A stretch of DNA of 64,000 nucleotides from Drosophila miranda (GCF_003369915.1 NC_046675.1:4898001-4962000), one strand, 5' to 3'. Shown: positions 30,429 to 45,400, counted from the first letter of the stretch. The notes: generated by a model not told the origin, from the letters alone. Numbers and translations: made by a program.

Positions 30429-33400
30429 ATGAACTGCGAAGCGGCTCAGGATACGCCGAAGCGGCGGGTGCATCGAATGGTGGGTGATATTTACATGATT
30501 ACTAATTGCTTACAAGTAATTTTCGTTATCTTTTCTAGATAAAACTGCGTTGCGGCTTTCCATATATAGCTGTGGTTTCACTTCTCCTACTTTTGCTATG
30601 CGGCGGTTCTGCGGCCGATCAGCTGGTATGTTTGGCTAGGAGGGGAGCGACTGGAGTTGGTTTGGTGCCGATTGGTTTGCCCTGGCTTGTGGCGCCACAA
30701 ACAGCTGTGAATGCGCACTTGTTGCCGCATTCTATTGGCCAAGAAAGAACAAGAACTCCGGCCAGTGCATAGCTTTATCTCTGTTCTTGTCTTTGTTTGT
30801 TGGCTGGGCCAATTAGGAATCAATCAAGTCGCAATAGACCCGATAACAGTTCCAACTGTTGCTGGAACTGTTATGGCCCTCTTAATAGCTGTACTAACAT
30901 TTGCACATCTTGCAGAACTTTACCACCCAAGAGTGCAAGCTCAAGGAACCCATTTATGGCAATACGTTCGACTTTAGTGCCCTCCACTCGGACCTCGCTC
31001 ATGTGGTGGAGAGTGCGGGCAATGGGGATGACAAATTCGAGTTTAATGTTTGCGGCAATCTCTCCAAGACGTGCAATGGGGAGACCAATGTGGCGGCCTG
31101 TCTCAAGAAACAGGACAAAGAGTATGTCCTGGGTAAGCATTTGTAATGAGTTGTCTTCGATCAATCCAATTTAAATCGACTCTTCCTCCAGGACGCCAGC
31201 ACGAGCTGCATTACTACAATGGCAAAATGTACTTCAAGTATTTAAGCGGCGCCAAATGTGAAAATGGTACCGCAGATAATCCAAACTACCAGCTTCATGT
31301 GATCCTCAGCTGCGATTACACTTTGGATGCCAATCCAATGCATATTACGCGATATGTGAGCAGTTTATAGCGATTTTGAGACATGTTTTCATGTTTTTCT
31401 CGTAGGCCAACGATGCCTGCTCCTTCTACATCACCTACGAGACGCCGCTGGCCTGCCTGCCCATTCCGGATGCAGTGCAGTCGAACAGCTGCAGCGTAAG
31501 GGACACCAAAACGGATGGAACATTCGATCTGCTGCCTTTGAGCGACACCAATTACAGGACCAGCAACCGGCAGGGCTCTGTCTTTCTGATTAATGTGTGC
31601 AAGCCCGTGCTTTATGGAGAAAATAGCATGTGTCCGCCTGGCAGCAGCATATGCCTCTACTCTCCCAAGGCCACAAATACTTCAGAGCGGTGGGTAGTCT
31701 TTCATATATAGTTATAAAAGAACGAACACCAGTGGTAAAGCAATGCATTTCTTGTAGATTCATCAATTTCGGAACTGTGCAGTCGCATCCCGTTATGGAG
31801 AACGGACAGCTCTTGCTGCGACACGAGTCGCCCACGGCTTGTGCCGGCAATTCCAGTGTGAATTACACCAGTGTCATTTACTTTAGTTGCGACAAGACCA
31901 TAATGGTGGGTGGCCCCTCATTTTTCAAAGTCTTGGAAACACTAACCATTTGTTGGCCTTGCAGAATGCACATCCCGAATTCGCGGGCCTTGGAGCAGAC
32001 GAGTGCACGTACCAGTTCAATTTTGTAACGCCACTGGCCTGCAATGATCTCAAGCCCTGCACGGCACTTACCTCCACCAATGAGCTGTAAGTCTACCGAA
32101 CGATATTTATAATGATTGAACCTAAATCAGCTTGTGTTTCGCTCCATAGTTTGGATCTTAGTTCGCTTAGTAGCCAGCCAGTGCATCACTTGTCCAAAGA
32201 TGGTCGCAACTACACGGTAGCCGTGTGCGCCAGTGCAGGAAATCCCTGCCAGGAGAATGGCGGTAAGTCGAAATATTAATTAAGGCAAACAAAAATGGTT
32301 TCTGCCTCAAGGAATTGTGTTTATAATATTTCCCATAGCTTAATTTAGAAAAAGCTGGCTTTAAAACGCTTGCAATTCTTTCAGATTAATGATTTTTAAT
32401 GGCCCTTTTCGCTCGAGTAGCCTTTTGGAAACAATAATCGTCTTGGCAACCTCCCCATACGGTGCAAAAAGATGTGATGGGATGGGCAGCGGTGGTCAAG
32501 TGTTGACCATTTCATCCGTTTTGCATTAGTGCGCTCATGCGTGGATATTTGTGGGGGTCCTTTACGCCCACACACATACATTTATGTATGTTTTGCTGTT
32601 GTATAAGTGAGGTGGGAGATATTTAGGTTTGTGATGTGGTTCCGTCATATATTTACATAATTTACGGCCCTGCGTGGCGTGTGCACAACCGACTCTTTCC
32701 GTTTACGACTCCCAATGGAAAATAAATATACATTACGTATTTTTCAATAATAAGTAAAGTATTTAAGTGGATGTTTATGTGCCCTATTTAAAGGGGAGCC
32801 CTTAAAGTTGTCAATCCTTTCATCGAATATGGTTATTTTCTTGGTCTTTCGTGTCAATCCGTTTTCCAATTATTGTACGGACTGCTTTATGGGCCCCACA
32901 TATCACAATCTCTCTCTATTTGTACCCCTATTTTATAGTCCTTTGTATGGCCTGCATCCACATGAGGCCCATACGTTGCCGCCGTATTGCAAATAACAAC
33001 TTTTCCGTGATGTGCGGCCTGTTGGCATGGCAAATGTGTGCCTCTCTGTTGTTCATGCAACACAGGCCCCACGCACGCACGCACATACATGCACGCAGCA
33101 CGTCAGGCAGTGTGTCGGTGTGTTGTCCTGCATTCATAGTTGACTGCAGACGCATATCCTTTTTGGTTCGCTGGCTCTCTTTTCCCGCGAGTTAGAGCCA
33201 GCTCGGCACTCCACACAGAGATACCGTGGCCCACTGCTGGGACCTCGGCATAAACAAATAAATAAGTGTGCGCTCCCTTTTGCCAAAACTGATGTCCAGG
33301 AGAGGCCTTGGCACGGAGGAGCTGCATACATGAAATTTTCATTTGTTAGGCAAATAGCAGACGCACACAACTGGTGGAGCTCGCAGGACATGGCAGGGCT

Positions 33401-36400
33401 TTTGTAAATACACACACACATCCGTACACAGATACGGATACAGATACGCGTTGCTGGCTCGCTGTTTGGCGCCCAGCTGACACGGGCAGACAGCATATTG
33501 CTGCCTCCTGCCATTCCACTCCTCTCCATTAAAATCTCCTGGTTTACATAGTTGAATTCAATATTTGAAGGCATTTGGCAGTGGCAGTTTGCTCTGGTTG
33601 TGGCCCCGGCCCCGGCCCTGGCCCCGGCCCTGGCCCCGGCTGTCTGCCTGCAACTGAATTATGGCCACGCCCCTCCACCAGCCGACCCAGCCAACAGCTC
33701 CTTCCTAATCCACGCCTCCAACTGCTGTTAATTGCTTATGCAGCATGCGTTGCACTGTCATTTTGTGTAATTTTCCTACATTCTACATTTCTATTTATTT
33801 ATGGCGCGGAACACCAAGCAAATTGTATTTTTGAGTGGACCTGCGGTGGCCATGCCCTCGGGTTATGTGCGTGCTGCTGCAGATATCACGTTGACATCCC
33901 CCCCTCCCCCACGTCAACATCAATTTTACGCTTTTCCATCTGTCTATATGTCTAAGTAAATTTGCAATTATTTTGCATCACATCTAGGACCCTACGGATC
34001 ACTCAATAAGTGCCAGCTTTATTTGAATTCGTTATGTACGGAAATAGTTATGTCAATAGTTTGGTGTTGACCAGGTTCAAAACGCGAAGGAACATGGCCT
34101 GGCCCCCCTCCACATGTGTACGACCGCACAGCTTCTCCTCCCAATAAGCAGCGTCGTTGGCCAGTTGCCTCTGCTCCGGTGTGAGATTATCGTTGAACTC
34201 CTTGGGCACTTTTTCTGGCAAGGTGTCTGATCGAGTACACATTGTCTTACGTCGATTATAGGCCCGTTTTGGAAATTGGGCTGGGGTCTGCTCTTTTAGC
34301 ACGGTTTTCTTATTCTTTTCGGCACGGGTAGTCTCCTGGCTGCTCCATTGAGGAAGAGCATGCAGAGGGGCTATTTGTGACTCTCTGGATTTCGGAGATT
34401 TCTGCCCTAAAGATGGTTCGCTGTTCCATTGAGCGAAAGCTGAGCGCCAGATGTTTTCCATCGAAGAGTCCGAGGCGGATCTCTTCAAATCTGTGGAATG
34501 CGTTTGTTGTTTGCTTAGCTAACGATATATTACATTTTATATGAACAGAACATGGACTTGCCCGTTTTGGCCAGCTGCAGTTGCGACTGCGCCTTGGGTG
34601 AAACATTCCGCTGCTGGTCCTGCGACCGTTTTGATGGTGGCTCCGACATCGGGAAAATGTTCCTGTTATAGAGCTTGCTATTAATAAATGGAAATCGGTT
34701 TATATAGCGCACCATAAACTCACCGAAAGCGTTCTAAAATTTTTGCAGAATTTTTTACGAAAACGATGAGACGCAAAATTGGTGGCCACTTTTCCTCTCT
34801 TTGCAACACTGCAAAAACCGTATTAATCGCGAAAGCTATCGAAAACTGCGTAAAAGAGAAAAGGCCTTAAGACATTAGACTTATGGGAGAAGCATGCAGA
34901 GAGAGCGAGAAAAATATATGTATGCATCTGCTTGGTCTACCATTTTTGTTGCATCAGAAATGGTGGATTGCCGCACTTTTCAGATATTGAATTCTGCTCG
35001 CTGGCTGGGGCTTTGATCCGAAACACGTGTCTATAGAGAGCTACGGACATTATTTTACATATAGATATATATATATGTATATATGTTAGCAAAGTCTAAG
35101 TTCATAACACCAGGAGTATTTTTATACGGCAAAACGTATATATTCCATTTCAACTTGGGGCAGTAAGAGCAGATATCAAGATCAAGTACATATATTGAAA
35201 TACGATCATATAAAAAGCATTAATCATCCGTGAAGGCGATGGCGTTAGGCATTACTTGTCGCCAATGTCTATTTATCTCAGTCTATCTCTTTAGTCTAGT
35301 TCTTTTTGCGTACCCTCAACGGTAGCGGCATTCACACAAAACGCAGTTGAAGATGCTGTCTCGTTCTGTCACACACAAGAGCATTCATTCACATGCATGC
35401 ACATTAAATGCTTTTAGAGTAGTGGTAAATGTTAATGGTATTGGGTGAGATGGTGTCGTTGCTTTTGCGAACGGAAGCCCGAGTAAAAAGGAGAGTGATA
35501 AACAGGCTTGAAGAAGAAATACTCGGTTAGGAAAAATATCGAGTAACGAGTACGCCTAATGGGTACCACGGGTTTTAGTTTTACTTTAGAACAAATCCAA
35601 AACGCTTGTCAGGTAAGTCCATCATTTAAATTATTACTGAGTACAATTTTCAACCAAAGAAGTTTTAAATGATTGCCGATAATTAAGGTGGATTTGCCAT
35701 AGCCGGAGACCCAGAGACCCAGAGACCCAGTGGTCTTGTTGAATTTGATTGTCCGGCCTTAAGAAATTAATTTTGTATGGAAAATAAAGCCCGAAAAGGT
35801 CATAGAGTCTTAATGGTCTCAATATCACCGCCTCCTAAGGGCTGAACACCATTGCTTCAATGAGTTTCTAGCTTCTAATCAAAGCTAGACAAAGCCCTTA
35901 AGCAGCAGTATATCAAATTTGCACAACAAAAACCAACTGAAGAGGCAACTTTTTGTTGCCTTTCCTGAATATGGCAACGCTTCAATGTTGATAATTTTCA
36001 ATTTTCTGTTTTTATGCTTTTTGTTTTGTGTATATTTTACTCCTTTTTATGTGCTGCCCTCGGTTTCCTCCGGTTATTTGTGTTACTGTTGCCGCTGCTG
36101 CTTCTGTCGGGGCAGATTCAATTTGGAGCAACACCATATTCTGGCCAGAACCAGAACCAGAGCAGGAACCCTCTCCTGCTGCTGCCGCCCCCCCACCGTA
36201 ACTAACACTTGCCGGCAGCTGTTTGGCCAGGATGCGCCATCCAAGTGGCATCAGGCAGCTACTAAATCGTTTTATATTTGTTTTTCTCGCTTTTCTCTAT
36301 GGTTTTTTTGCCCAGGGCTGCCTGGTAGACGGCTGCTGGTCAATGTTTTTAGGGATTCCTGGGACCTTTCTTGACGGTTGTTTTCCTATTGAAATTCAAT

Positions 36401-39400
36401 TTGCTTGAGTTTTCTTAGCCATTTCGGCAATGGTCTTTGCTCCTGCTTCAGCACCAGCCCCGTGCCCTGGGGCCCGCATATGCGCCAGCCATGAAATATA
36501 TTTTGCGGCAAAACATTTCCACTCGCCCTATCAATGCCACAAAGTCAGCTCCTTGAAGGGCCCCCGCTTATACAATACAATATATGTATATTTAACCCTT
36601 TCATGCAGCTCCTCCGAAGGGCCTCGTTTCTATTTAACCCTTTCGTGCAATGTCAGGAATTTAAACAATGTTTTTGTTTCTTGGCCACAATGCGAGTTGT
36701 GGGCCCGAGGCCCCTCCCCCCAAAGCCTTCTCCGAACAGAGATTGCATTGGGATTGAATTAATGCCAGTGTGTGGGTGTATCTGGCGGGTGTATCTGGTG
36801 GGTGTGGGTGTGGGTGTGTATTGGTTGTGTGTGACCAGGTCAATCTCGTTGGATAATCCTGACAAGGAAATGATTTTCACCCAAGGTGTACACTTTTCAA
36901 GTATACACTGCGACAAAGCAGTGCTAAGAGGGAACGGATTAGAATCATCTATTATCAAGGATATATAAATATTTTAGTGCCCGTATTGAAAAGAAACAGG
37001 CATTATAAATACTGCCCATTTGAATATTTTTTACGCTATCAAGTTCGAGTATTACCACCTTAAGAAAATTCAATTCTTTGGAGTTATAATAATTAAATTT
37101 AAATTAATTTAAATTTATAAATTAAATTAAATAAATTAAATAAATAAAAATTAAATAAAATTAAATTAATATAAATTAAATTTATATTTAAAGCAGTGCA
37201 ACAAGCTCAAAAGCAGCTGTAGTCGATGCCCTAGCATTACTGTTACAAGCAGTTGTTAAGCAGGAATAGAATCGTACCGCTTGATTTCAACACTAGTCAC
37301 GGGTCCCTCTAACAGCTTGGTTTTCCCACAAGGCTGTACTTTTGCAACGATTGTTAGAGATTTTGGAGAAGAAAAAGACTCCATAGAGCATGTTTGAACT
37401 TGCTTTCGTCTCAGACACGAGAATTGTTAAATTTAAAGCATTTCTCTCAGTGCTGAAACCATATACATATAAATCTTTAGAGGACGTCTTCTGTTTCTGC
37501 TTGTGGTCGGCTAAATTCAATTGCAAGCTTCCGCCGGACACTCACAGAACCTGCTGCTGCCATAGATGTTTACACTGGGATGTAGACGGACGGACAGACC
37601 GTCTGTCCGTCCGTCCGTCCGTACATATATTGTCACGCAGGTCCCCCACAATGTCATTTATCAATTTAGTTGACAGTCCATTTCGTTTTCGATTTGGAAA
37701 AAGCCACCTCAATTGGTCTTTTTCTTCTCTTTTTCACATTTTGATTTTGATTTTCTTGTTGTTGGTCGGGGCCCTTGATCCTAGAGAGTCATGTGTGCAG
37801 GATGCGATGGGATGCGATGGGGTGCTGCTAGTATTCCTTCAATGTCTGCAATAAACTATAAAAATCTTCCACCATGGCGATGGACATGAGAATAAAGGCA
37901 GAGGGGAGCAGTAGTTGTACATACTCGTGTATAGTATATGGAGGAGGAAGAGAGAGAGAGAGAGAGAGAGAGAGAAGGATGAACGAAATTACCATACTCT
38001 AGTCAAATCACAATCACAATGCTGTCTGCTCGAGGGCTCTCAATCAAAATCTGGCAAAATGTGAGTGACGTTGCTCAAAATTGTTCGGGTTGTAAGCGAA
38101 ATGGAAGATTGAAAAGGGAAAAGCACCAGTGAGGACGCTGTTTATTCCATAAAATTGAGCTGTCGAATGGTTCCCCCTATAAAAATAACTTTAAGCTGTG
38201 TTCAAGCAATTAAATCGGAGTATAGAAGCCTCTTCTGCCCCTTCCTTAGCTGGAGGCCCTTGGAAAAAACAGTCTACCAAGCGGACAAACAACGAGAACA
38301 ATTAGTTTCTCCTTTGATGGATACTGATGGACCGTGGCATGCTGTTGCTGTCGTCGCTGCTTCCTTGTGTTTGCCATCCTGTAAAGGGGGTGTCCTGGGG
38401 GAAGACGCGGGCAATTCTGTCCACAATTCTCGTGAATGCTTAGCAGAGGCTTTTGAGCCAGGCCAGGATTCGCGCTGGTCTCTGTTTGCCTTTGCCTTGG
38501 ACGTTGGCCGTTGTTTTTTTTCCCTTTGATTTTTTGACGCTTTGTGTCTACGGCCGAACACTCAATTGATGCGTGCACATTTCTTGTCCACTTGCAGGCG
38601 CCTGTTACGAACAGAATGCGGAGACCATCAGCCTGGGAAACGCCAATTCGCATCTGCGTTTCAATCAGAGCGGCTCGCTCTATTTGCTCTACGAGAACGG
38701 CGCCAAATGTCCCACTGGATCGGGCGCAACGTCGCTCTGGTCGACGAAAATCGAATTTGTCTGTGCGAACAATGCCACAAAGGACAATGGCACCACCGCT
38801 GGCGGTGGAGGCGGTGGAGCCGGCGGAACCACCGGCCGGAGCAATGCTCTGCAAATAATTGAGGACTCCAATTGTCAGCTGTTAATCCAATATCAGACGC
38901 CGTACGCCTGCCAGGAGCAGATTAGATGCAAGGCCACCGTCTACGTGGACCACACCACCGACGGCGTCGGCAGCAGCGGGGACGAGCTGATCGACCTGAC
39001 GCCCTTGATTAGCGCCAGCGACAACTACGAGGCACGAGTCGAGCTGCCGGCCAGCATGGAGCATCTGGTGCCCAAAACGACAAAGGTGAGCTCCCCGTGA
39101 TTTCCCCCAGGTCCTGGACTCTAATTTGCTGGCTTTTGTCTTTGTAAAGCATCTACGAGTACTAGTACTTTGAGGCTTCCGTGGATGGGGGGTCTCCAAC
39201 CAAGACCGTTTCAATCCATTCTAACCATTTGTATCTGTATCTCTCTCTATCTTATGGTCTCCTCTTTCCTTGCAGTTCTATTTGAATGTGTGCCGTCCAT
39301 TAGTGCCGAAATACCAATTAGGCTGTGCCGGCGGCTCTGGTGCCTGCATGGCCAAAGTGGCGGCCTCCGGTGCCCCCGAGGAGGAGCATGTAAGTACCAC

Positions 39401-42400
39401 AGAAGGCTAACACAAAGCGAGAATGTTGGCCACGTGAATGAAGCAGCTAAAGAAGGAAAGAAAGAAAGCCGCTTATGTGCTTCAAACTCTTTGCCCAGCC
39501 ATGCATCTACGTATCCGTGTGCGGTCTACCCTGGGGATCGGTCGTAAATTGCACCTCCTTTGGATCGAAAACGTAGCCGACCCTCGTAAACGCCTCAATA
39601 TGTTGGTCGTTTGGCCGAATGCCCCGCAAAATTGTGCCACCATTCATGCATTAAATATGCAGCAATCTAATTGCTAAGCTTTGCTCCCAGACCCATCCAA
39701 AAAGAAGCCTCAATGCCGCCGCCCTTATCCGAAATTCCCCAGTGGAGTGACCACTGGATTTGCTTGCTTCATTAACAAGAGCAGGACTCGGACTCGGACT
39801 GGGACTAGGACTCCGGACTGTCTGCCGTTGACAGCAGCCAAAAGTTGTTTAATGCCAAAAATCCCACTCTTGGCTCTCTGGGCTCTCGGCTCGCATCGCT
39901 GGCCACATGGCTAGTGTTCCAACTGTCCAACTGTCGGCCCAACTGCTATGATGGCTACTTGGGGATGGGGTATGGGGGTAGGGGGTCCAAGGGTCATGTG
40001 CTTAAATACTTAAGCCCACAAAAGTATGCTATGAAATTTGCTTGAAATGAGATTTGTTTCCCCAGGCCACAAAATGGTCAGCAATGGTTGTTATCCTTAA
40101 TTCCCAGGCCCTGGCCTGAATCTTTGCAAATGAATGAGATAATTGCCGAGGATTTGCAGGGGGGGGAGGGGAGCTTAATAATTCATACAGACACGTTAAG
40201 CTCTCAGAACCACCTATGCCATACACGTACATGCATGCATGTACATTTCTTGAAAAGAATCCCACTGCCACTTAACCCCGGGGTGAAGTCTGGTTTTGGC
40301 TGGCTTTTGATGCGAAAGTTGGATGAATTATAATGTTCTATCCTCCCCGGTGCCCCAGTCCACCAGTCCACCAGTCCCCCACATGCCACTCCAATCGCCG
40401 CAATAATTGCATGCGACAATGGATGCATGCCACTAGGTGGAGGCAATCTTTCTAGCTCACTTGCCATATGCCGGTGCCCGACCTCGCTTTCCATTTTCCT
40501 CCACGTGGCACACACACACACACGCACACAGAGAGCTCACACCTTCCGGTCTGAACTTTTATCACAAGCTGCACAAATTTCCCGGGAGCAAAAACATTGT
40601 TCAAGTTGCTAAAAAATAAGCACGTACGCGTTGCAAATGGCAATGCGCGTTGGAGTTGTGAAAATCCACTGCGAGAAAATGCCGACTGAATTGGAGATGA
40701 TGAACTTTTGCTTTGGGAATGTGGAAGAACTATGATAAGGGGCTTAAAATGTGGGGAAAGTGAAACATGAAACTCTAAACGAGATCTGAAATAGCCAGGT
40801 AAGATTATATTCTAGGAATTTCTTTATATCAATGGAAATAGGGCTATTTTCTGATAGATACTGCCTATAAAATACCAAGATATTCCATTATAAACAAATA
40901 GATGCTTTGAGGTACGGTCTTGCGGAGTACTGGTACTTTTTCTGTTCGTTAATGGGTAGTTGAGTCGTTCCCAGAATTCAGAAACAATATACAAAGTCTC
41001 CACAGGTCTTCAGGTTTCCAGAACAAAATATACAGTCTTTGGCGACGTCGGTCCCAGGATAGCAAAAACAATATATGTACGTTGCTTGGGAATTGTATAG
41101 TCTTTGCCCTGGAATGTATCCACTTAAAGATCCCTAATCCTATCTAAATTAACATAGAAATCTTTGAGGCAAAGCTTGTTCCTTGATGCGTAATTGAGTC
41201 GTCTTTTTCTCCCAGTGTTTTTTGGTAATGTTGGGAGTTAAGTGGGTCTGTGGTTGGGGTCTGGGGTTTTGGGGCCTGGCAGCACGCGAGTGAAATATTT
41301 CAGCATAACGTAAGGTCAGTGCAACGTAACATCGCGTTACGTAACGAGACGGAACGGAAGGAAATGGCAAAATGCGGCCCTAAAGGGGAAGGGACCTGGG
41401 GATTGAAGGCAGGATTGGGATTCCTACAGCGGTAGGGAGGGAGGCAGAGTGGCGCAAAAATATCTGTAAAAACAGCTTTTAGCGGCCACCATCCATCCAT
41501 GTGTGTATTTATGCGAATGTCTATGGGTGTGTGACTGGGTGGGTGTGTGGGTGTGGGTTCACCGGCGACGTGCTCTGTAAAGCATTTCCGTTAGATCAGG
41601 GGATGTCTGGGTGGATGGATGAATGGGTGATGCCCTGCGGGCGGGGGTGGGGGCTGGTGCTATGGATGGTTCCTCCTGTGGGAGGGGAGGCCAGGCTTTA
41701 AGTGCCATCGGCTTTGTTTGCATGCCGCTGGCCTAGAAATATACTCGTAACGCAGTCATGGTAAATATATTTTTATAAAATTTCTATTGCTTTATTTTTT
41801 ATTTTTCGTAGCCTCTCGCTCTCCCTCTGTCTCTCTGCTGTTGACATTTTGTGCCACGTTTTGCATTTCGAAAATGCTCCGTTTTCAGAGCATTTCGTGT
41901 GCGGAAACGGAAATGTGCTGCTAGCTGCTGACGCGCACTTGAACAGACCCCAAAAACGCCCTTCAACCCTCCACTCAATCCCTGGAGCTGATTGCTTGGC
42001 AGCATCCCTCCGACTGGCTCTCTGTCCTGCCTGCCTGCCACGCCCACTCATTGACAGTTGTCGAACGTTGTCGCCGTTCCATTGGCATTGCACTCTCCCC
42101 ACCACCTCAAACCCTACTCTGCGCTGCCTTTATCGCATGCACATATTTTAATGTGCTGCCATTGCAAATCCCCAGGGCTTTGGCTGGTACAGTGGTAGCT
42201 CCCAGAAGAAGGAATACGATGCGGAAAGAGCATAGCTGGGATCTTGGGTAAAGTATCTGGGAATGTATAGACCAGAACGAAGAAATATAGTCCGCTAGGA
42301 GAACAAGATCTTGGATTTTTTGAGCTAGGATTCTTAGATTAATTCCTTCAGAGTCTGATCACACTTTTTGGAACAAAAACCAGTCGGAACCTGCCTCTTT

Positions 42401-45400
42401 TTTCTGCTCCAGATAAAAGTTTAAGTAAACTCCTAAACTCCTCTTTTCATTCCCTTTCCCATAGTTTTAACAAACTATTCAACAAGATTATTTCATGTAT
42501 TTCAACTAGCTTTAAATCCTTTTGAAATTGCCCTTAAATTGGCCTCCCACTGTAGACATTTGTCGTCTTACGCGCTTGACTTGGAGGATGCTCCCGGATC
42601 CGTGTTTGGCCCGACACGTTTGATTTTTTCCTTGAATGTGTACGCCTTGGATTGCCAGTCGAATCGCATCGCAACGAATCGGAGTGGAGTCGAGTCGAGT
42701 CTATTCATTGGCATTCAGCGACTCCATTGTCAACTTGGTTGCAGCATTTGACTTGTGCCAGTGCAAATTTGGCAACGGCCATGTGACTGGCATGGCAATC
42801 CTGCCTCATCCTCAGCTCGGGGGTCCTCCGGCTGCACACATTTGCATTTTGCACTTCCGACAATAACCAGCAAATCATCAAATTGGTTGTCATTCGGGGT
42901 CCCGGGTTCTGGCTTCTGGATCCTGGGTTCCGGGTTCGGGCTTTGGGCTCTGAGCTCTTCACCCCATCAAATGGCATTAATAATGAAATTGATCAAATTG
43001 TTGGGCAAACAGCTAAATTCCTTGGGACATGAACGTGCACCCCCCCAAACCCCCCTCGGCTGCCATTGTTCTGGCCAGCCATAATGCTGGGCCATGGTTA
43101 CGGCTCCGGCCATTGTGCCTCTTATTATCCATGCCAGGCCGGGGCTTGTCCTGCGGCCTGTCTGTCGTCCCCTCATGTCATTGTTGTTCAGAGCTCTCTT
43201 TTCATTTCTATTATTGTTGTAACTCCAAGAGGTATTCCGTCTGGAATCTCGGCCCTCAAACGCTGAACCTGCACAAATCTTTATTGCTTTTGAACTTAAG
43301 CAGCTCCCTTACAAGTTCGATGAGAATGGACTGAAGTTTATTTCGTTCTGATAGAGCTGCTGGAATCTGGACTTTATTTCACTCAAACAATGGCGATTGC
43401 AGAGGCAGAGGGGCACACGCACAGGTAGTGGCTGGGTCGCCTTTTGCCTACCAATTAGAGGATCTCTCTTTCCGTTCAAGGTTCTTAAATAAATTTCGTG
43501 TCCCGAAATCCTTTTCGAGATTTCCACACAGTTCTCTTAATCTTTTTCCCCATTTCTTTCCTTAAACTTTCGTTGTTTCGTCGGACTCAACCCCCAGATG
43601 AGATTTTCCAACAATCAAGTCAAGATTTTCTTGTTTTCCTTGGCCTTTTTGGCCATGTTTTCTCTCTTTCTCTCTGTCTCTGTCTCATTTATTTGTATCT
43701 GCAAACAATTAAGTTACTCTCGGTTTGGCCTGTGCCCCCATTCGTCGCTTGTATTTACTTTTTACACTGTTTTTCCCTGAGAGAAAAGTTGCACGAAACT
43801 TAAAAAAATAATCACAAATACTAGGGCGGCAGCACGCACACACATACGACTATACGAGTGTACTCCTATATACGCAGAATCCCAGCAAGAAGTTAGTTGC
43901 TTGTTCAAATGCGATAAGAAAGTTTTTCAATAAATTTTGCACAGCAAGCTACTGGGGAAAACTTACGGACCCACCAGCCTTTCTGCCTGGGCGGGGGAGT
44001 GGGATTGGGCGGGGGGAGTGGCAGTGCCAGTGGCTGGGTGTTGTTCTAAGTCGGTAAGCTGGCGCCCCAGACAAAAGTCTCCTCTCTCCCTTTCTCTGTC
44101 GGTGTCTCGTCCTCTGAAACCCAATGCTAATGAGGATAGCCTGCTGAAGGTCAGCCATGGTCCATGGTCCTCTATGTCCTGTGTGTTTGCTGATGGCGCA
44201 TTAGCTTGGATTTTGATTTTCCAATGGATTTCCCAAGCACAAGTGGACCAGCGGACGAGAAAGGGAATTTCGCAGTGAAACGGTTAGCAATAAATAATAG
44301 AGCAAACTGCTAAAACATTGCCTGTGCTGCATACAAAATGAGATCGGAACTGGGGCTCTGGAACAGACCCCCATCCTCGCTGCTCTCCGCCCTCCCTCCG
44401 TTTGCTAATACGTTTAAGATGAGACGACAACATGTGCAACGCTTGCCGCCATCGACCCTGTTGACCCGAGCATAAATCTTCAGCCACTCGAACGCCAATG
44501 CACTTGCCATGGTCCTGGCTCTGGCTCTGGTCCTGGTCCTGGCTCTGGCTTCCTCCCAGTTCCATTTGGAACTGCAGCCCTCTGGCTGCCACTCTGCGTC
44601 TGCTTTTTGCGCATTAAACTCACGTCGCTGGCCGGCTAGTTGGATGGCTGACAGCGTTTAAGCTGCCTGATTGCCAATAGTGGCAGTTAGTGTGCTCCCA
44701 TCGATGCAACAGCAACAGCTAGCTGTCCAGGCGACAAACTGTTCGCCAGAAAAAATGACTCGACAAGTTCCGGAATGACTTTGTGTATTGATAGCATGGA
44801 AATGGAGCTGCAGACTTGGCAACTCAATCATTACATTCTTTGGAGTGTCTTGTGTTCAATCAAGAATACGTAGAGTGAAAGGGTACTTTTATTCCTTTCT
44901 AGTATTCACATTTCACTACATATTTTAGGAGAAGGTACACAGAAGAGGACTATCAGAAAAAGGTGTTTCAAAGGTGTTTGTTCAAACGAAACCTAAAAGG
45001 AGCAGAGAAATCGATGAAATGTCAACCAGTAAAAACGTTTTTGTCGATGCACACATGTCATATGTCTGGAAGGTGGCATATATTACCTACCATTTCCATT
45101 TCCATATAAGAATTGTCAATAATCAACTTTATCTGAGATGGTAGATATTTTTTTGGCTGGGAAATATTCATTTGATATCATTTGAAGGTTTTCCCTGCTA
45201 TGGTTTCCCTCCCAATTATCGCTTCCAGCTAGTTCCATTTCCTTGAATTTTGTCGCCTGGCTATGCCATTGAACTATCCATTAAATTGTCGTTTTGTGCT
45301 GGCACTTCGCTGCGCTGGCCCGTGTGTCCGGTCCGGCCTTGTGCCTCATGCCACCCAAACCAATAACTGGGAGCCGGAGCCAGTTATCAACGCATCTCAT

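Larger units (their letters stand above)
32263..38597. other. Lerp intron 8
   Basis: A 6.3-kb intron with GTAAGT donor and TTGCAG acceptor. It contains the nested minus-strand gene at 34048-34649. The rest is non-coding, with an interrupted GGCCCC run (33602-33641), an AT-only stretch near 37088-37185, a perfect 15-bp inverted repeat at 37585-37615, a GA run (37948-37975), and TTTAACCCTTTC motifs at about 36593 and 36634. None of the other short frames looks like a gene. Confidence 0.8.

Noticed and set aside
37390-37854. 154-codon plus-strand frame in Lerp intron 8
   Set aside because: It crosses the tetranucleotide repeat and has no recognisable protein features.
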